From assembly GCA_032716605.1 (NCBI GenBank), contig CM064560.1:13414040-13478039 (forward strand): a DNA stretch of 64,000 bases, in the 5' to 3' direction. Origin of the DNA: Paralithodes platypus. Lineage: Eukaryota; Arthropoda; Malacostraca; Decapoda; Lithodidae. Both the position numbers and the translations under genes were made by a program. Under the pieces are notes generated by a model. The model made no database searches. It was not told where the DNA came from and was given only the letters and a program-made list of their open reading frames with translations. Shown piece after piece: positions 47,442-59,385 of the stretch; within the stretch, counting starts at the first letter, position 1, and each line of letters starts with the position of its first letter.

Positions 47442-47757
47442 ATTATAATACTAAGTATAAAAACTCGAGATGAACGTATAAAATAATTGGCATTAGCCAC
47501 TTTACTGGAAATTAGAATATACAATTATAAACTAGTTTCAGAAGTGGCATGAGCAATCATAAATTGATGCCAGTGTTCGCTAGCCATAATTATCATTAAA
47601 CGAAACTACTCAGACAGTCAACATCTCTTCCCCACTTGACTTACTTTGTTAAATTTTACATTTGTTGTGCATCTATGTGCACATTATAGCAGTAATGGTG
47701 GTAGATATTTGTTTCCCACAGATGGAAATCTTAATATAATGTGGATTATAGCCTTAA

Positions 47758-48238
47758 CCCTTCCTCCCCGGGCTGTCTTACCCAATGACGGTCGCCCCTA
47801 CCCGGGCGATATGGCCGAAAAACGTCTAGGCCTAGGCTACCGTATTTATGTTTATTTTCACTGCTAGAACTTTCCCACTCATCTATAATCGTAGTGCGGT
47901 TTTCAATCTGTATTTTGGCATTGAGTAGAGCTCTGTAAGTCAACTGGTTCAGTTGTGATGACGATTTCAGTGGAGCCAATATTGCAGAGATGTTGCCAAT
48001 ATGGGGGCTTTTTAGACACTAATTTCGTCATGACGTCAGAACAATAACATTGAGGAGTCTTCTCCTTCTTGTTATTGGAGGTGCGGTGACGAACGCTTGG
48101 GTTTGTTGACATACGTCGTACGCACGGCGTTCGGACCAAGCTTAATTAGGCTATTAAGCTCATGCCTTAGATAAGGCATACCGGGTAGTGGCCCTTCTTT
48201 CGTGCTGTCCTTACCTAAGGCAGACCAGGTAGGAAGGG
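47758..48238. mobile_element. TTAA-flanked MITE (group T5)
   Basis: Starts CCCTTCCTCCCCGGGCTGTC and ends with the inverse of CCCTTCCTACCTGGTCTGCC. TTAA at 47754-47757 and 48239-48242. Arm 1 of the dispersed repeat has the unoccupied site, a single TTAA at 22760-22763 flanked by the same ATGAAGGTAAA sequence. 481 bp, no ORF. Confidence 0.93.
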
Positions 48239-48900
48239 TTAATGAAGGTAAATTGGTCAGTTAGATTGTGTGTATGTGTGTGTATTCCAAGTTGCCAGCG
48301 CACATCGCATCTCCAAACTCGCCCAATCACCGAATATCGCACAACATATACAATTTCAGCTATTTTAATCCTATCATCACACATTTTCTGATATGTTTAT
48401 CTTTAACAGCCATGCGTGCATGATACTATGAGTTCCCCAAATATCACTAGGCCTAGGCCCATATAGGCCTATGAGTAGTACGTGTCACATCATCTAAATA
48501 TTAATGAAATAACCACATACATTATTATCACAATCATGCACTCATCAAGTCTGCATCAATGTCCCAATCCCCCCTCACAAGCAATCACTTGATTATTCAG
48601 TCACCGCCACATAGGCTACCATACATGTATAGTACAACCAACAGAAAGCCATGATGAACGTTTGTATGAAATGTAGCCTAGCTACTCGACACCTCTACAA
48701 CTTGAATAATATATATAACCAGCCCAATTCCGCTTTCCTCAATTTTAGTTAGTTAGGATAGTAGCCTACTTCAGAGGCTATCAACCCCATCACACTGTAA
48801 ATCAAGAATATCTTTAGAAATGGAGCCGATTTTCGAGAAATGTCCTTCCCTCAACCTCGCAAATCTACGCTTATGAACGAATCCTAACTAGCCTGAAATA

Positions 48901-49851
48901 ATGGAAAAGCAAGCACCACCATCAAGCAATTTTGCTCCTATGACCACCAAACCTCAAGGCCACAAGGTAACAATTCCTACCTCAACAACAGGCGCCCAAG
49001 ATACTACCATCGGGATGACATGTTCCCCAACACCAGGGAAGAACTTATCCATCACCATAACTGAAATAACAGGGAAACAGTTAACCAAGCATTCACCACC
49101 ACCAAGCAGTTTTCCCTCTCATCCTACCACACCTACTCACCACAGTGGAAGAATGGGAAACAGCGACCGACTAGAAGAAAGAGCCGGGAATGAAAGGACA
49201 TGGCCGAGCTTCTCACCACACCGCCAGGAGACGCAGAGTTTTCTACCACACCGCCAGGCGGCGCACCGTGGGAAAAACAATTCAAGGTCACCCACCAGGA
49301 TCAACAATGATATATCCCACAAACCCAGAACACGACTTGCCACCATCAATATGACACGTCCTCTAACACCAGGAGGGGACTTATTCATCACCATCAACAA
49401 TCCCGGAGTCCAGGGAAACAAGAACAATGAACGAAAAAGACGGAATTCTCCCACCAACCCTCAACTCAACAAGGACACAACCCCCAACCCCGATAAACGT
49501 GCTCGAACCATTACCGTCAAGATAGGCTGTCCTCCAACACCAGGAAAGGACATAGTCATCAACAGGGACAATGCCAAAGCACCAAGAAAGGAGAGAAGTG
49601 GGAAAGACAGGCGACACCAAGAATGGCGCCATCAAAACCGTACCTACCCTAGCCCTTGTTCCCCACCCCCACGCCGCCTCTGGGACAAAGGAAGCCAAGA
49701 AGTAGGGTCCAGACAGCCCACCCCAACTCGAAGCCACAGGGAAATAACCACCATAAGATACCGACTGCCAGGTGCCTTTCTGTCACCAAATCACTCCACC
49801 GACCTGGCAAGGAAAAAAGGGGGATATATACTCCCGCTGATTTTCATATAG
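48901..49851 (+). CDS. Open frame of 316 codons, unknown function, internal repeats
   Basis: Not recognised. The ATG context is AATAATGG. The predicted protein is basic and low-complexity (Pro, Thr, Arg, Asn), with no signal peptide or membrane helix. It carries three diverged repeats with a TPG core: IGMTCSPTPGKNLSITI (residues 37-53), INMTRPLTPGGDLFITI (149-165) and VKIGCPPTPGKDIVI (206-220). Two APPSSNFAP/PPPSSFPS-like segments lie near residues 5-13 and 66-73, and two PHRQ(E/A) segments near 106-120. It lies between the dispersed repeat and the decayed second Gypsy element. It could be an exon, the gag or accessory ORF of an unrecognised element, or chance. Confidence that it is a real coding sequence is modest. 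Confidence 0.35.
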   Translation: MEKQAPPSSNFAPMTTKPQGHKVTIPTSTTGAQDTTIGMTCSPTPGKNLSITITEITGKQLTKHSPPPSSFPSHPTTPTHHSGRMGNSDRLEERAGNERTWPSFSPHRQETQSFLPHRQAAHRGKNNSRSPTRINNDISHKPRTRLATINMTRPLTPGGDLFITINNPGVQGNKNNERKRRNSPTNPQLNKDTTPNPDKRARTITVKIGCPPTPGKDIVINRDNAKAPRKERSGKDRRHQEWRHQNRTYPSPCSPPPRRLWDKGSQEVGSRQPTPTRSHREITTIRYRLPGAFLSPNHSTDLARKKGGYILPLIFI

Positions 49852-52180
49852 TATCTCAATTGGAAAGCTGTTTCTTGTGATCAATGGACGGAAGGACAGT
49901 TTGAAGGTTGAGGGCTCAGTAGGAAGAATTGTTCTTGTGATCAATGAACGGAAAAACAATTGCAATACTGAAGTAACTCTGCTGTAAATTGTTTATAGTG
50001 GGTATCAACAAGGCTGGTTATTAGACGATGGAAGCTAACTAATATCCTTTCCTACCTCAACCGGCGCTATTGTGGATAAAGTACGCTACCGATGGGATAG
50101 TAGCTTTATCCGGGATAGACCAAACGCAATAAACTCATCAACCCTCAGTTCTGAAAGACTCTAGAGAAAGCCAGAGCAGTTAAGAGAAGTTGCCTAAAAA
50201 CAACTGTCTTACGTTTGCTCGATAATGTGGACATATACAATGGTATACTTGTACATTTTATTCAAGGCCCAAGACTTTGGAAGTTCTGCAACAAAGTTCT
50301 TTTAAAGGCCAGAGTAGTCAGTGAGTTCGCTCCTGCGTTAACTCAATTCTATTTTACCTTTGCAATGGCTAGGTAAATAGTATTCAAGGTCCCAATCTAA
50401 GAGCTCGGATAAAACTGTGCTAACCCAGTCACGACAGGACAACCCCCACGGCCAACGCATCTACCGAAGATTGGATTACTTATTCTACACATCTAAAGTG
50501 AAGTTATTATACCGTTAGAAGATACAGAAGATCTAACTGTGAAAAGGATCTATACATAGTGTATTATCAGAGAAAGAGTATAAAAAGATCAACAGTGGAA
50601 TTTAGTCAAAATATAGCTACCGGGTATATAATAAGAAGTATTCTAGAAACATCGGATACTACGAGCTTATGCAAAAAGCGAGAGAAACGAAGTACTAATG
50701 AAACCCAAATAAATCAGAGAAGTACTGATAATAATTCTGGTAAAGAAAATAAATTCAAGTTAACTTATGCGTAAGCACCATAGTGAATTAACACATAGAA
50801 AATAATTAAGTCAGCTTCCAATCCAGAACAACTCTACGCAGGTAAAAACCAAAAGTTCACATATATAATTACTACGTAGCCTGTCTAAGCACAAGTGTAA
50901 ATCCTCGATTGAAAGGAGTGCTATTCTTATCTCTGAAATAAATACAGGACAAGTGTAATCTTTCAATTAGAAAGCGGTCCACCATACTTACTTAGATATT
51001 GCATAAAATAATCCAGTCTTACGAGTCAGACGTAGTGGAGCCTCGTTCGTGCATCTGTTATTGTTGTTCTTGACCATTTTGTTCTAGCCTTACGTATGCG
51101 ATATTCTTGTGCCAATAAATAGAATATGAATGCACGTCTTGTGATAATTATCCTCTATTTTCTTTCTGTGTCTGTGGTAAAGCAATATTAACTTCTCCAG
51201 TTAGGAAGAACCCACTTAATCAAACCAATCAAACCCCAGTAATAACCTGGCATAACATAGCCCAATGGTGCGAACAAAAGAAGACTTTGGCAACACTGTG
51301 GACGTATATCACGCCGCGGTCAGCTGATCACTTAAACCCTCGCTCGTGGAAGAGGCAGTGTTGTCAATCTTTGTTGTCAACATCTTTTTCGAATATCCTG
51401 CATCTCCACATACGTAATTTTCTGCCACTGTGTTCTATGACATTCTGATACGCATTGATTGATTTCCTGTCACTGGTCTAATAAGAAATAGGCCTATAGC
51501 CGGTAACCTATTTAGCTGCCCGATTTAAGAGTGGATTATTAAATTGGTAACTTAAAAGTGCATGGGAGCTTGTTTTGTAAGAAAGAAACTAGTGTGCATG
51601 CGCAGACATTCAACCTGCCAAACACTACAAACTAAAGAATATAATACCTTATGTTCAGCCAATATCTACTAAAACACGTATTTGTTAGTAAATAAAAAGG
51701 AAGCAAATACAATACTTCAATGAGTATTAAACATTTCGCCCAGCCTATTCCACCACATTAGAATGAAAGTAAATTTCTAGGTCAGGAAGCTGATATTTAT
51801 GTATCAAATTATGTTAATTATTATATATTCAATGCATTAATGAGTATATAACCATCATATTATGAATCTAATAAAAATATACTACACAACTATGTGTCAT
51901 AGAAAAGTTTACGAACTGTATTAAACCTCTTAAATCACGAAAGCCCTCAAAACACCTCAATGGTGCATTACAAACGAAAATAATCCAATCGGACTCCCAG
52001 CGCCATCTGAATTTTTAATGCGGATTTCCCTCATTGACCCTTAGCAGATCCAATGATGCCTTTCTGTTCTGCTTCCTGGCTATTAGTAAACGATTTTATT
52101 CAGATTAGGAAGGGCATATGGAAGTCAGAGGGTTAATTGAGACCCAGAAGCCTCCTGCCACCACCCCTTCGTATTATTCT
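49852..52180. other. Non-coding interval, no gene recognised
   Basis: AT-rich sequence without recognisable protein similarity. Two near copies of TTCTTGTGATCAATGRACGGA occur at about 49870 and 49932. A solo TTAA-element-like right end (CATATGGAAGTCAGAGGGTTAA) lies near 52116-52136. The 5' part of the second Gypsy element would be expected here but was not recognised. Confidence 0.5.
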
Positions 52181-53813
52181 ACTCAGAATGCATACAGTAT
52201 GACGGCTACATGGGGTTGGACGTGTTGCAGCACCTGCAAGCACAATTAGATTGTAGTCAACGACACGTTACATTTTCAAAGAAAAAAACTCCAGCTCCCT
52301 ATAACTCCTAAAAACATCCCAAAGAACAGGGTTCAGCAGACATACTCAAAAGACAAGCCAAGCTTGAATGCTGACAGGAAAGGCACCCCCACTACCGCCT
52401 CTACGATGCCGAGCCACCGCCCACCTACCAACATACCCACCACCTGTGCTAAACCACAGAGACCACACACACCTGCCTCCAGCACTATAGTGGCCCCAGC
52501 AGTCACAACTCAGGCCATGCACTTTCCAGCTCAACACCAGCAATGGGCACCATTACATCACACGTCCGACGTCCCCATGATCTTCACACCCCAGCTGGAC
52601 CAACCCCGAGCGGATAGATGCAGAATTCAACCGGCCCAGATTGCAAACATCACTGATGAGCCCCTCATCTAAGGGCCTTATCATCGGCGACCTGGAGACT
52701 TTCGATGACGAGCTCCCTCCTACACCTACCCCCACGCCCCAGCCTGTACTTTCCACCATTCCTGAGGAGTTGACCAGCAGCCAACGTCAACAGCTCCTGG
52801 AAATCCTCCACGAGTTCACGGACGTTTTCGCCCAAAGTTCCACTGAGATCGAGCAGACTAGGGCCTTGGAGCACCCGATCCACACCACGGGACCCCCCAT
52901 CCGTCAACCCTCCAGAAGGAAGAACCCCTTGCAACAGCAAGAGGAGGAGCATCAGGTGCAGGAAATACTAGACTCAGGAATAGCCACAACTTCAGTCAGC
53001 CCATGATCGTCCCCCGTCGTGTTGGTGAAGAAAAAAGACGGGTCCACAAGATTCTGCATGGACAATCGTCACCTTAACTACGCCACGATCAAGGACGCCA
53101 CGCCCTTACCCAGGATAGACGACTCCCTAGACTCCCTACACGGCTTTAAATGGTTCACCACTCTGGACCTGTAGGCTGGATACTGGCAGGTGCCCATCCA
53201 AAAAGAACACCAGTAGAACACCGAGTTCTCGACCAGATGGGGAAACCTGTACGAATTCAACGTACTCCCCTTCGGTCTCTGCAACGGGCCTGCCACCTTC
53301 TCATGCCTGATGGAGTCTGTCCTCAAAGGCCTCACCTGGGAGATCTGCCTGGCATACCTGGACGACGTGATCGTGTATGGCAGGACCTGGGAAGAACACC
53401 TGCAAAGACTACGGCAGGTGCTGGAACGAATACAAGCAGCCGGACTCAAGTTAAAACCCACAAAATGTTCGGTAGCTCGTACCTCCGTCGGGTTCTTTGG
53501 CCACGTCATCTCGGCTGAGGGCATCTCACCCGACCCTCACAAACTCTCCACCATCGCAGCCCAAACACCCCCTCGTACTGTCAAGGGCGTCCGTTCATTC
53601 CTGGGACTCGCCACATACTATAGGAGATTCGTGAAGAATTTTGGAGCCATTGCACGCCCTCTTCACGAACTCACCAAGAAGGACGAGCCTTTTGAATGGA
53701 CCAAGGAAAGGGACCAAGCTTTCAACTCCCTCAAACAACATCTAATACAAGCTCCTACAGTAGCCTTTCCGGACCATTCCGCCTGTATACAGACGGGTCC
53801 CTCCACTCGATAG
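52180..53813 (+). pseudogene. Second Gypsy element: protease tail and RT
   Basis: Protease C-terminus YDGYMGLDVLQHLQAQLD lies at about 52199-52252 (compare YDGFLGLDLLQKLEAQID in the first element). RT follows in one frame: [74 protein letters not shown] and VRSFLGLATYYRRFVKNF. In-frame stops TGA (53004-53006), TAG (53172-53174) and TAG (53214-53216) replace conserved residues. The frame is lost near 53800 at the RNase H start. It is a distinct, older relative of the 4954-21430 element, not a recent copy. Confidence 0.9.
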
Positions 53814-55819
53814 GAGCTGTTCTAGCTCAGGTACAGGACGGACGGGAGCATATAATCTGAACCACACTGAACACTGCCCAACGCAACTATGCTACCGCCA
53901 AAAGAGAGTGCCTAGGTTTCATCTGGGCCCTAAACCACTTCCAGTCTTTCCTCATGGGTACAAAAGTCGACATAATCACCGACCACCAATTCCTTCAGCG
54001 GTTACAACGATCAGAGACTACCTGTGCACTCCTCGTCCGCTGGCGGGAAACCCTGGAGGAATTCGAATTCGATATCCTCATTCCACTACACGTCCGGGAA
54101 ATTACATACTAACGCCGACGCCCTCTCCCGCCTACCAGTCACCAAGACAGAAATAAACAGCATAGTAACCCTATCAACTACATCACAGAAAATGCGACCA
54201 GACCAGCCCAAAGAAAACGACGCCCCCACTCTACTAACATCATGACTGACTCAAATAAAGCCCAAATGGATCCCAAAAGACGTCTTCTATCAGTTGCATC
54301 GGATAGGCGATCAACTCTACACCGGTTCAGGCCACATAGCTGTCGATCCTCACATAGCCCAAGACATTTTCCTAATAATCAACGAGGGAAATGGAATCCA
54401 CCTGGGACAAAGCAAGATATTGCAGGTATTCCAACAAGTGTATTGGACCACCAGCCCTTCCACCATAGCCAAGAGAGTCGCTGAATCCTGCAGGCCCTGC
54501 GGCATGGGCAAGGACCCCAGAACCCCAGGACCAGCAAGCAAACTAACCGCCATCCAGCCATCGCAGAACCTGTCCCTGGACGTGATGGGCCCCTTTCCCC
54601 CCAAACAAGGCAAGAGATTCGTCATAACTTTCGTTGACGTTTACTCCCGCTTCGTGGTCGCCTGCCCTGTGAAAGAACACAGCGCCTCTACAATAGCAGA
54701 AGTCCTCGCCAGCGAAGTATTTGCCACCTTCGGACTCCCCGCAGTACTACTCTCCGACAACGCCCCTGAATTCTCTGGCCAAGTTTGGGAGCAGTTTTCA
54801 CAACTCTGTGGCATCAAGGTGTCACACTCGTCCCCCTACTGGCCAAAAGGGAACTCGGTTTGTGAGAGGAGCCACAAGACCATCAATAACCAGATCCGGA
54901 CATGCCTCATCGCCCTACAAACCCAGGACTGGCCAGCTCAACTAAAAATGATACAGTGGGGAATGAACACTTGCTCCCGAGAAGACGCCATCACCCCCCA
55001 TGAAAGGTTGTATGGCGTAGCACCCCTGCTGCTACCCTTCAGAAAATTAGCCAAACCACCAACCTCCTCCACCATCTCCACTGACCCTCTACAACACCTG
55101 AAAAATTTCCTCCACACTGCCCAAGTTTGCCAGGACGTAGCTCAAGACTCCAACCCCCCCCCCCCCCTCCCCACCAGAACCCTTACACCATGGACGACCA
55201 AGTAATGGTGGCCAAACTACCCATCCCCAACAAGCTGGGCGCCAGGTACATCGGACCTTACAAAATCACGAAGGTCCCCAACCCGTATCAGATTATCGTG
55301 AATTATCACGGCGAATATCGGGTTTACCGTAATCGTTATGTAAGGATTCACCGTCCTCTGATTATCGACGGGGACAAGGTCACACCCCCTGACACGCCTA
55401 CCACAAATACCACACCACAGCTCGATTTACCTCGCCAACTCCCTCGCCGTAAGTTCCATATTCCCCCACCTTCTCCCTCATCATCTCAGCCTTCTAGACC
55501 CCCTCCTCCACCACCTCTATCACTCTCAGCTCACCCCCTTTTACCTCAACCTCCTTCCATCAAACCTCATCAACGCCCCTCCACTCACTCTCTTCCTAAA
55601 CGTCTTCCGCATTCTTCAGCTCCCACTCGCCATAAATATTCTTTTCGCCCTCGCTCCCAACTCACCCGTCGAGACCTAAGCCGACGCCCTTCGAACACCC
55701 CACCCCCTAGAGGGCCTAGATCAAAACGCCCTCAACCCTTCTCTACCCGCAGACACCCCCCCCTCATCTACCTCATCATCCTCGCAGGGATGGGGCGATT
55801 ACATGAGCAGTGTAATTGA
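53790..55819 (+). pseudogene. Second Gypsy element: RNase H, integrase and start of C-terminal tail
   Basis: RNase H pieces lie between 53790 and 54150 in shifted frames (NYATAKRECLGFIWALNHF, DIITDHQFLQRL). The integrase frame 54294-55205 has EGNGIHLGQSKILQVF, SCRPCGMGK, and the triad D (LSLDVMGPF, codon 54579), D (LSDNAPEFSG, 54756) and E (CERSHK, 54864): D58D35E, identical spacing to the first element. The GPY/F-type module LGARYIGPYKITKVPNPYQI is in the next frame (55127-55819), followed by Pro-rich sequence and HKYSFRPRSQLTRR. The tail is cut at about 55800, where unrelated sequence begins; it resumes at about 58480. Confidence 0.88.
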
Positions 55820-56075
55820 TTACGATTACGATTACAGCCGAATATTAAGATTACGATTACGATAATGATTACAGAAGACCTGAATGTAATTGATTACGAT
55901 AAAGATTACAAGCTTTGTAATCATGATTACAATCGTGATTACTTGAAATGTAATGCAATGTAATAATGTAAATAATGAATTGGTATCTGGCATCATTCTA
56001 CCTCTGAGGTGGCCTGACACATGACGGTTGAACTATTTCAGTGTAAAACTTTAATACAAATTCATATTTTCATAA
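55800..56075. repeat. Degenerate GATTAC repeat
   Basis: GATTAC or its complement GTAATC occurs roughly a dozen times between 55810 and 55945 at irregular spacing, including palindromic arrangements such as TGTAATTGATTAC. It marks the left edge of the material splitting the second Gypsy element. Confidence 0.6.
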
Positions 56076-56500
56076 AGTTAAACATAGGACCTGAACATAT
56101 AGTTAAACATAGGACCTGAACATATAGTTAAACATAGGACCTGAACATATAGTTAAACATAGGACCTGAACATATAGTTAAACATAGGACCTGAACATAA
56201 AGTTAAACATAGGACCTGAACATATAGTTAAACATAGGACCTGAACATATAGTTAAACATAGGACCTGAACATATAGTTAAACATAGGACCTGAACATAT
56301 AGTTAAACATAGGACCTGAACATATAGTTAAACATAGGACCTGAACATATAGTTAAACATAGGACCTGAACATATAGTTAAACATAGGACCTGAACATAT
56401 AGTTAAACATAGGACCTGAACATATAGTTAAACATAGGACCTGAACATATAGTTAAACATAGGACCTGAACATATAGTTAAACATAGGACCTGAACATAT
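56076..56500 (+). repeat. 25-bp minisatellite, exactly 17 units
   Basis: Unit AGTTAAACATAGGACCTGAA followed by CATAT, 425 bases. Units are virtually identical; one has CATAA for CATAT. Confidence 0.97.
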
Positions 56501-56572
56501 ATATTAGCTAACGAACTTCACTGAATGTAGAGAGCATCATAGAAAATTTCAAATCATAATGTGTATGTGTGT

Positions 56573-56618
56573 ACGTATGTATGTATGTATGTATGTATGT
56601 ATGTATGTATGTATGTAT
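56573..56618. repeat. (GTAT)n microsatellite at the RTE 3' end
   Basis: About 11 GTAT units. On the minus strand it follows the 3' untranslated region of the RTE fragment, where RTE elements typically end in short tandem repeats. Confidence 0.85.
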
Positions 56619-56639
56619 GAGTATGTATATACTCAGGCA

Positions 56640-58440
56640 CATACCCCATAGCTGGGGGTGGCCGACTTGAGACAGAGACCGAAGAGGGACAACACAAAAA
56701 AAAAAAAAATCAAAACACAAACTTAAACACATCTAGGTTGGTCAGGAGAAGACCCAGAGAACAAGGATCACTAAGGGTCTCCAGCACTCCCACGGCCCCA
56801 GACCTCCCAGAGAGGTTCCGGTCTCAGCAGGCAGACACGCAGCAGAGCACAAAACCAATGTTGGCCCACCTCACATCCAGGCATGACCCTTCATATATAC
56901 CGGCTCCCTGGGCCAGGCGCCTGACAGACTATTATCCTGTCCAACTGGCGCCCGACCCCCTCTCCCAACGACCGCGTTATCACTCATCTATTCACAAGCA
57001 TTCTCCATTCATTCCTAATTATTATCACTTCTCTTACTTATTCTTCAGTCATCTCTCTATCTTCCAACACTTGTACTACACAAACTCTCCATCTAAACGT
57101 AGGTCTTCCTACCAGTCTACCTCCCCTTGTGTCAGACTCATATACTCTCTTTGTAAGCCTTTCATCTCCCATTTGCTCAATACGTCCATTAAAGCACAGC
57201 ACCATTCTGTCCACTCTAGCCGACAAAGGTTCCTGCTGTCCCACTCTCCTACGTACTGGTACCTCTTAATTCCTCGATCTGTCTCTACGAGTCACTCCAC
57301 ATATACTCCTCAAGCAGTTAATCTCCATCACATCAAGCTTTCTTCTCTCTTGTGCCTTCAGAGCCCATGTCTCAGCACCATACATCACTGTTGGTACAAC
57401 TATCCCTTGATACATTGCACTTTTAATTTTAATTCTGATATTTCTCACCTTCCACATACTTCCCATTGCTACAAAGACTTTCCTTCCTTCACATACTCTC
57501 TGTTTTACCTCTATTTCCACACCTGCGTCCATGCTTATCACTCCTCCTAGATATTTAAAACACTCCACTTGTTTCAGAATTTCCCCATCCAGCGGCACAT
57601 CTAGATTCACCCTACGAGCACCTATATTACACACCATTACTTTACTTTTCTTAATGTTCTCCCTCCGCTTCCTTCTCCCACATACCACACCAAAGTCTTT
57701 GACTACTCGCTGCAGTTTCTCCTCAGAATCCGACACCAACGCTGTATCATCAACAAACAGCAACTGGTTCAACTCACCAATCTCTACGTTCTTTCCTACT
57801 AAACCCAATCCTCTACCCAGTTATTATTTTCGCTTCCCTAACCTCACCATCCATATATACATTAAACAACTACGGTGACATTACACAACCATGTCGCAGA
57901 CCTCAAACCATTCACTCAACTCAATTCCTACTCTAACGCACGCTCTGCTCTCTTCATAAAAACTTGAGTGCTCTTAACAAATTTCCTCCAATTTCATAAA
58001 TCCTTAACACCTTCCACATTGCTTCTCGATCCACACGATCATACGCTTTTTCCAAATCCATAAGAGCCCAAAATATCTCCTTATGCTTCTCTAAATACTT
58101 CTCGCATAGATGTCTTACTGCAAAAATCTGATCCACACACGCTCTTCCCCTCCTAAACCCGAACTACTTTTCTCCTATTGCACCTTCTGTATCCTTTATT
58201 TTCCTCTCTATCAACACCCTGCCATACAGCTTTCCAACAATTGATAATAAACAAATACCTCTATAACTTGAACACTCCTGCCGGTCTCCCTTCCTTTGGC
58301 ACAATACATGTACTCCATGATCCTCGCCACCCACTCTGTCAGTACCTCCAAGCTCACCTCCTTGCACCTCACAATCCTCACCTACTACCCCTTCTCCCAC
58401 CCGCAGGCCAATTCCTGTTTTCCCTGCACCTTCTTCTACC
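56640..58440 (-). pseudogene. RTE-type non-LTR retrotransposon fragment
   Basis: Minus-strand frames in order: DRQECSSYRGICLLSIVGKL (about 58300), DQIFAVRHLCEKYLEKHKEI and FWALMDLEKAYDRVDREAMW (58136-58010), NQLLFVDDTALVSDSEEKLQ (about 57750; catalytic FADD reads FVDD), ECFKYLGGVISMDAG, PTVMYGAETWALKAQERRKL and CLRSICGVTRR (about 57280). Next is DERLTKRVYESDTRGGRLVG (about 57140), then a 3' untranslated region ending at a (GTAT)n run. This is a typical RTE RT with its C-terminal domain. The endonuclease half is missing (5' truncation at about 58440). Stops and indels are present. It lies within the second Gypsy element. Confidence 0.9.
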
Positions 58441-58479
58441 GCACCATCTACCTCTTCCCCCCTTCTTCCCCACCCTTTG

Positions 58480-59385
58480 CTATCCCGTCGCCTTGCCCCA
58501 CAACTCCGCCCCTATATATCCAGCATGTCTCCTAACCCGCCAAAATCTTTCGTCTCTGATCCCATCATCCTCTCACCTTCTCTCTCTCCACCGCCCCCTC
58601 CCAACCCTAGGCCTACCCCCGCAACCCCCCAACTCCTACCCTCCCCTCCCCCACCCAACTTATGCTTTGCATGCCTACTTCACCGTTATCACCTGCCTCC
58701 TCTTTTCATCCCTCACCTGTTCGCACAAGATCAGGCCGTGTCTCGAAACCCCCCACTCGTTTTTCTCCAACTTCTACACCATCTTCAAGTTCTCCACCTT
58801 GTCCTCTACTTGCTCATACTTTAAAATCATCTCCTGCACTCCTACGAGCACCAGCACTCAGAATAGCGAGTGCAACTAACACAACTCGCCATTCCCCAAC
58901 CATCACCACCTGTCAGATCAACTCACGAGTGAGGTCAACCGCTACTTTTGTGTCCTCACCCAACCATAAAACAGGACATGTCAAAGTGACAAACATCACT
59001 TCATGTCTAACCACCACCAGCACAACACCTCCTCGAGACGCCCCACCAATCTTCCGCAACATGACGTCTCCCATTAAGGCTCCACTACCTGCCTCCAACT
59101 CCAGCGACAACCCTGGACTCCCCTTCATCAAAAAGCTGAAATGGGGAGAGGAAACCGGCACCATGTTCACCAGGTTTCAGGACGAGCTGGAAACAAGTCT
59201 GGAGTTTTCCCACATCACCTCTTACCTCACCGTATACGCCAACACCTCGACCTGCAGACGCCCGCTCCCAAGCTTGGTGGGCGTATCTGGAAGGGCGCCA
59301 AACGTTTATCCGCCAGGGGGACGTCTGGTGCTTTGGAATTCAGCCACGAGGTCGTGGCTACTACCCCGGAGAGGGGTCTAGTGAC
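58480..59385 (+). pseudogene. Second Gypsy element: C-terminal tail of Pol
   Basis: In the frame 58662-59381: VRTRSGRVSKPPTRFSP, PALRIASATNT, PFIKKLKWGEETGTMFTRFQ. After a frame slip near 59190: RSQAWWAYLE and RGRGYYPGEGSSDP. Each block matches, in order, the tail of the first element (16681-17340). A purine tract, CGGAGAGGGGTCTAG, encodes the GEGS part, as in the first element. An NL1 copy begins immediately after. This places the end of the internal region at about 59385. Confidence 0.75.

Larger units (their letters stand above)
46774..48626 (+). repeat. Unclassified dispersed repeat, arm 2
   Basis: Inverse complement of 22338-23365, from AATGGGGGAAAATA to CTACCATACATGTAT. It is longer because of two minisatellite expansions (46939-47131, 47166-47441) and a TTAA element (47758-48238). 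No ORF or terminal repeats. Confidence 0.85.

Noticed and set aside
49137..49737. Minus-strand ORFs opposite the 316-codon frame
   Set aside because: Shadows of the plus-strand frame with no recognisable content or repeats of their own.
56738..57550. 270-codon plus-strand ORF
   Set aside because: Antisense shadow of the RTE fragment; the minus strand carries clear RT motifs.
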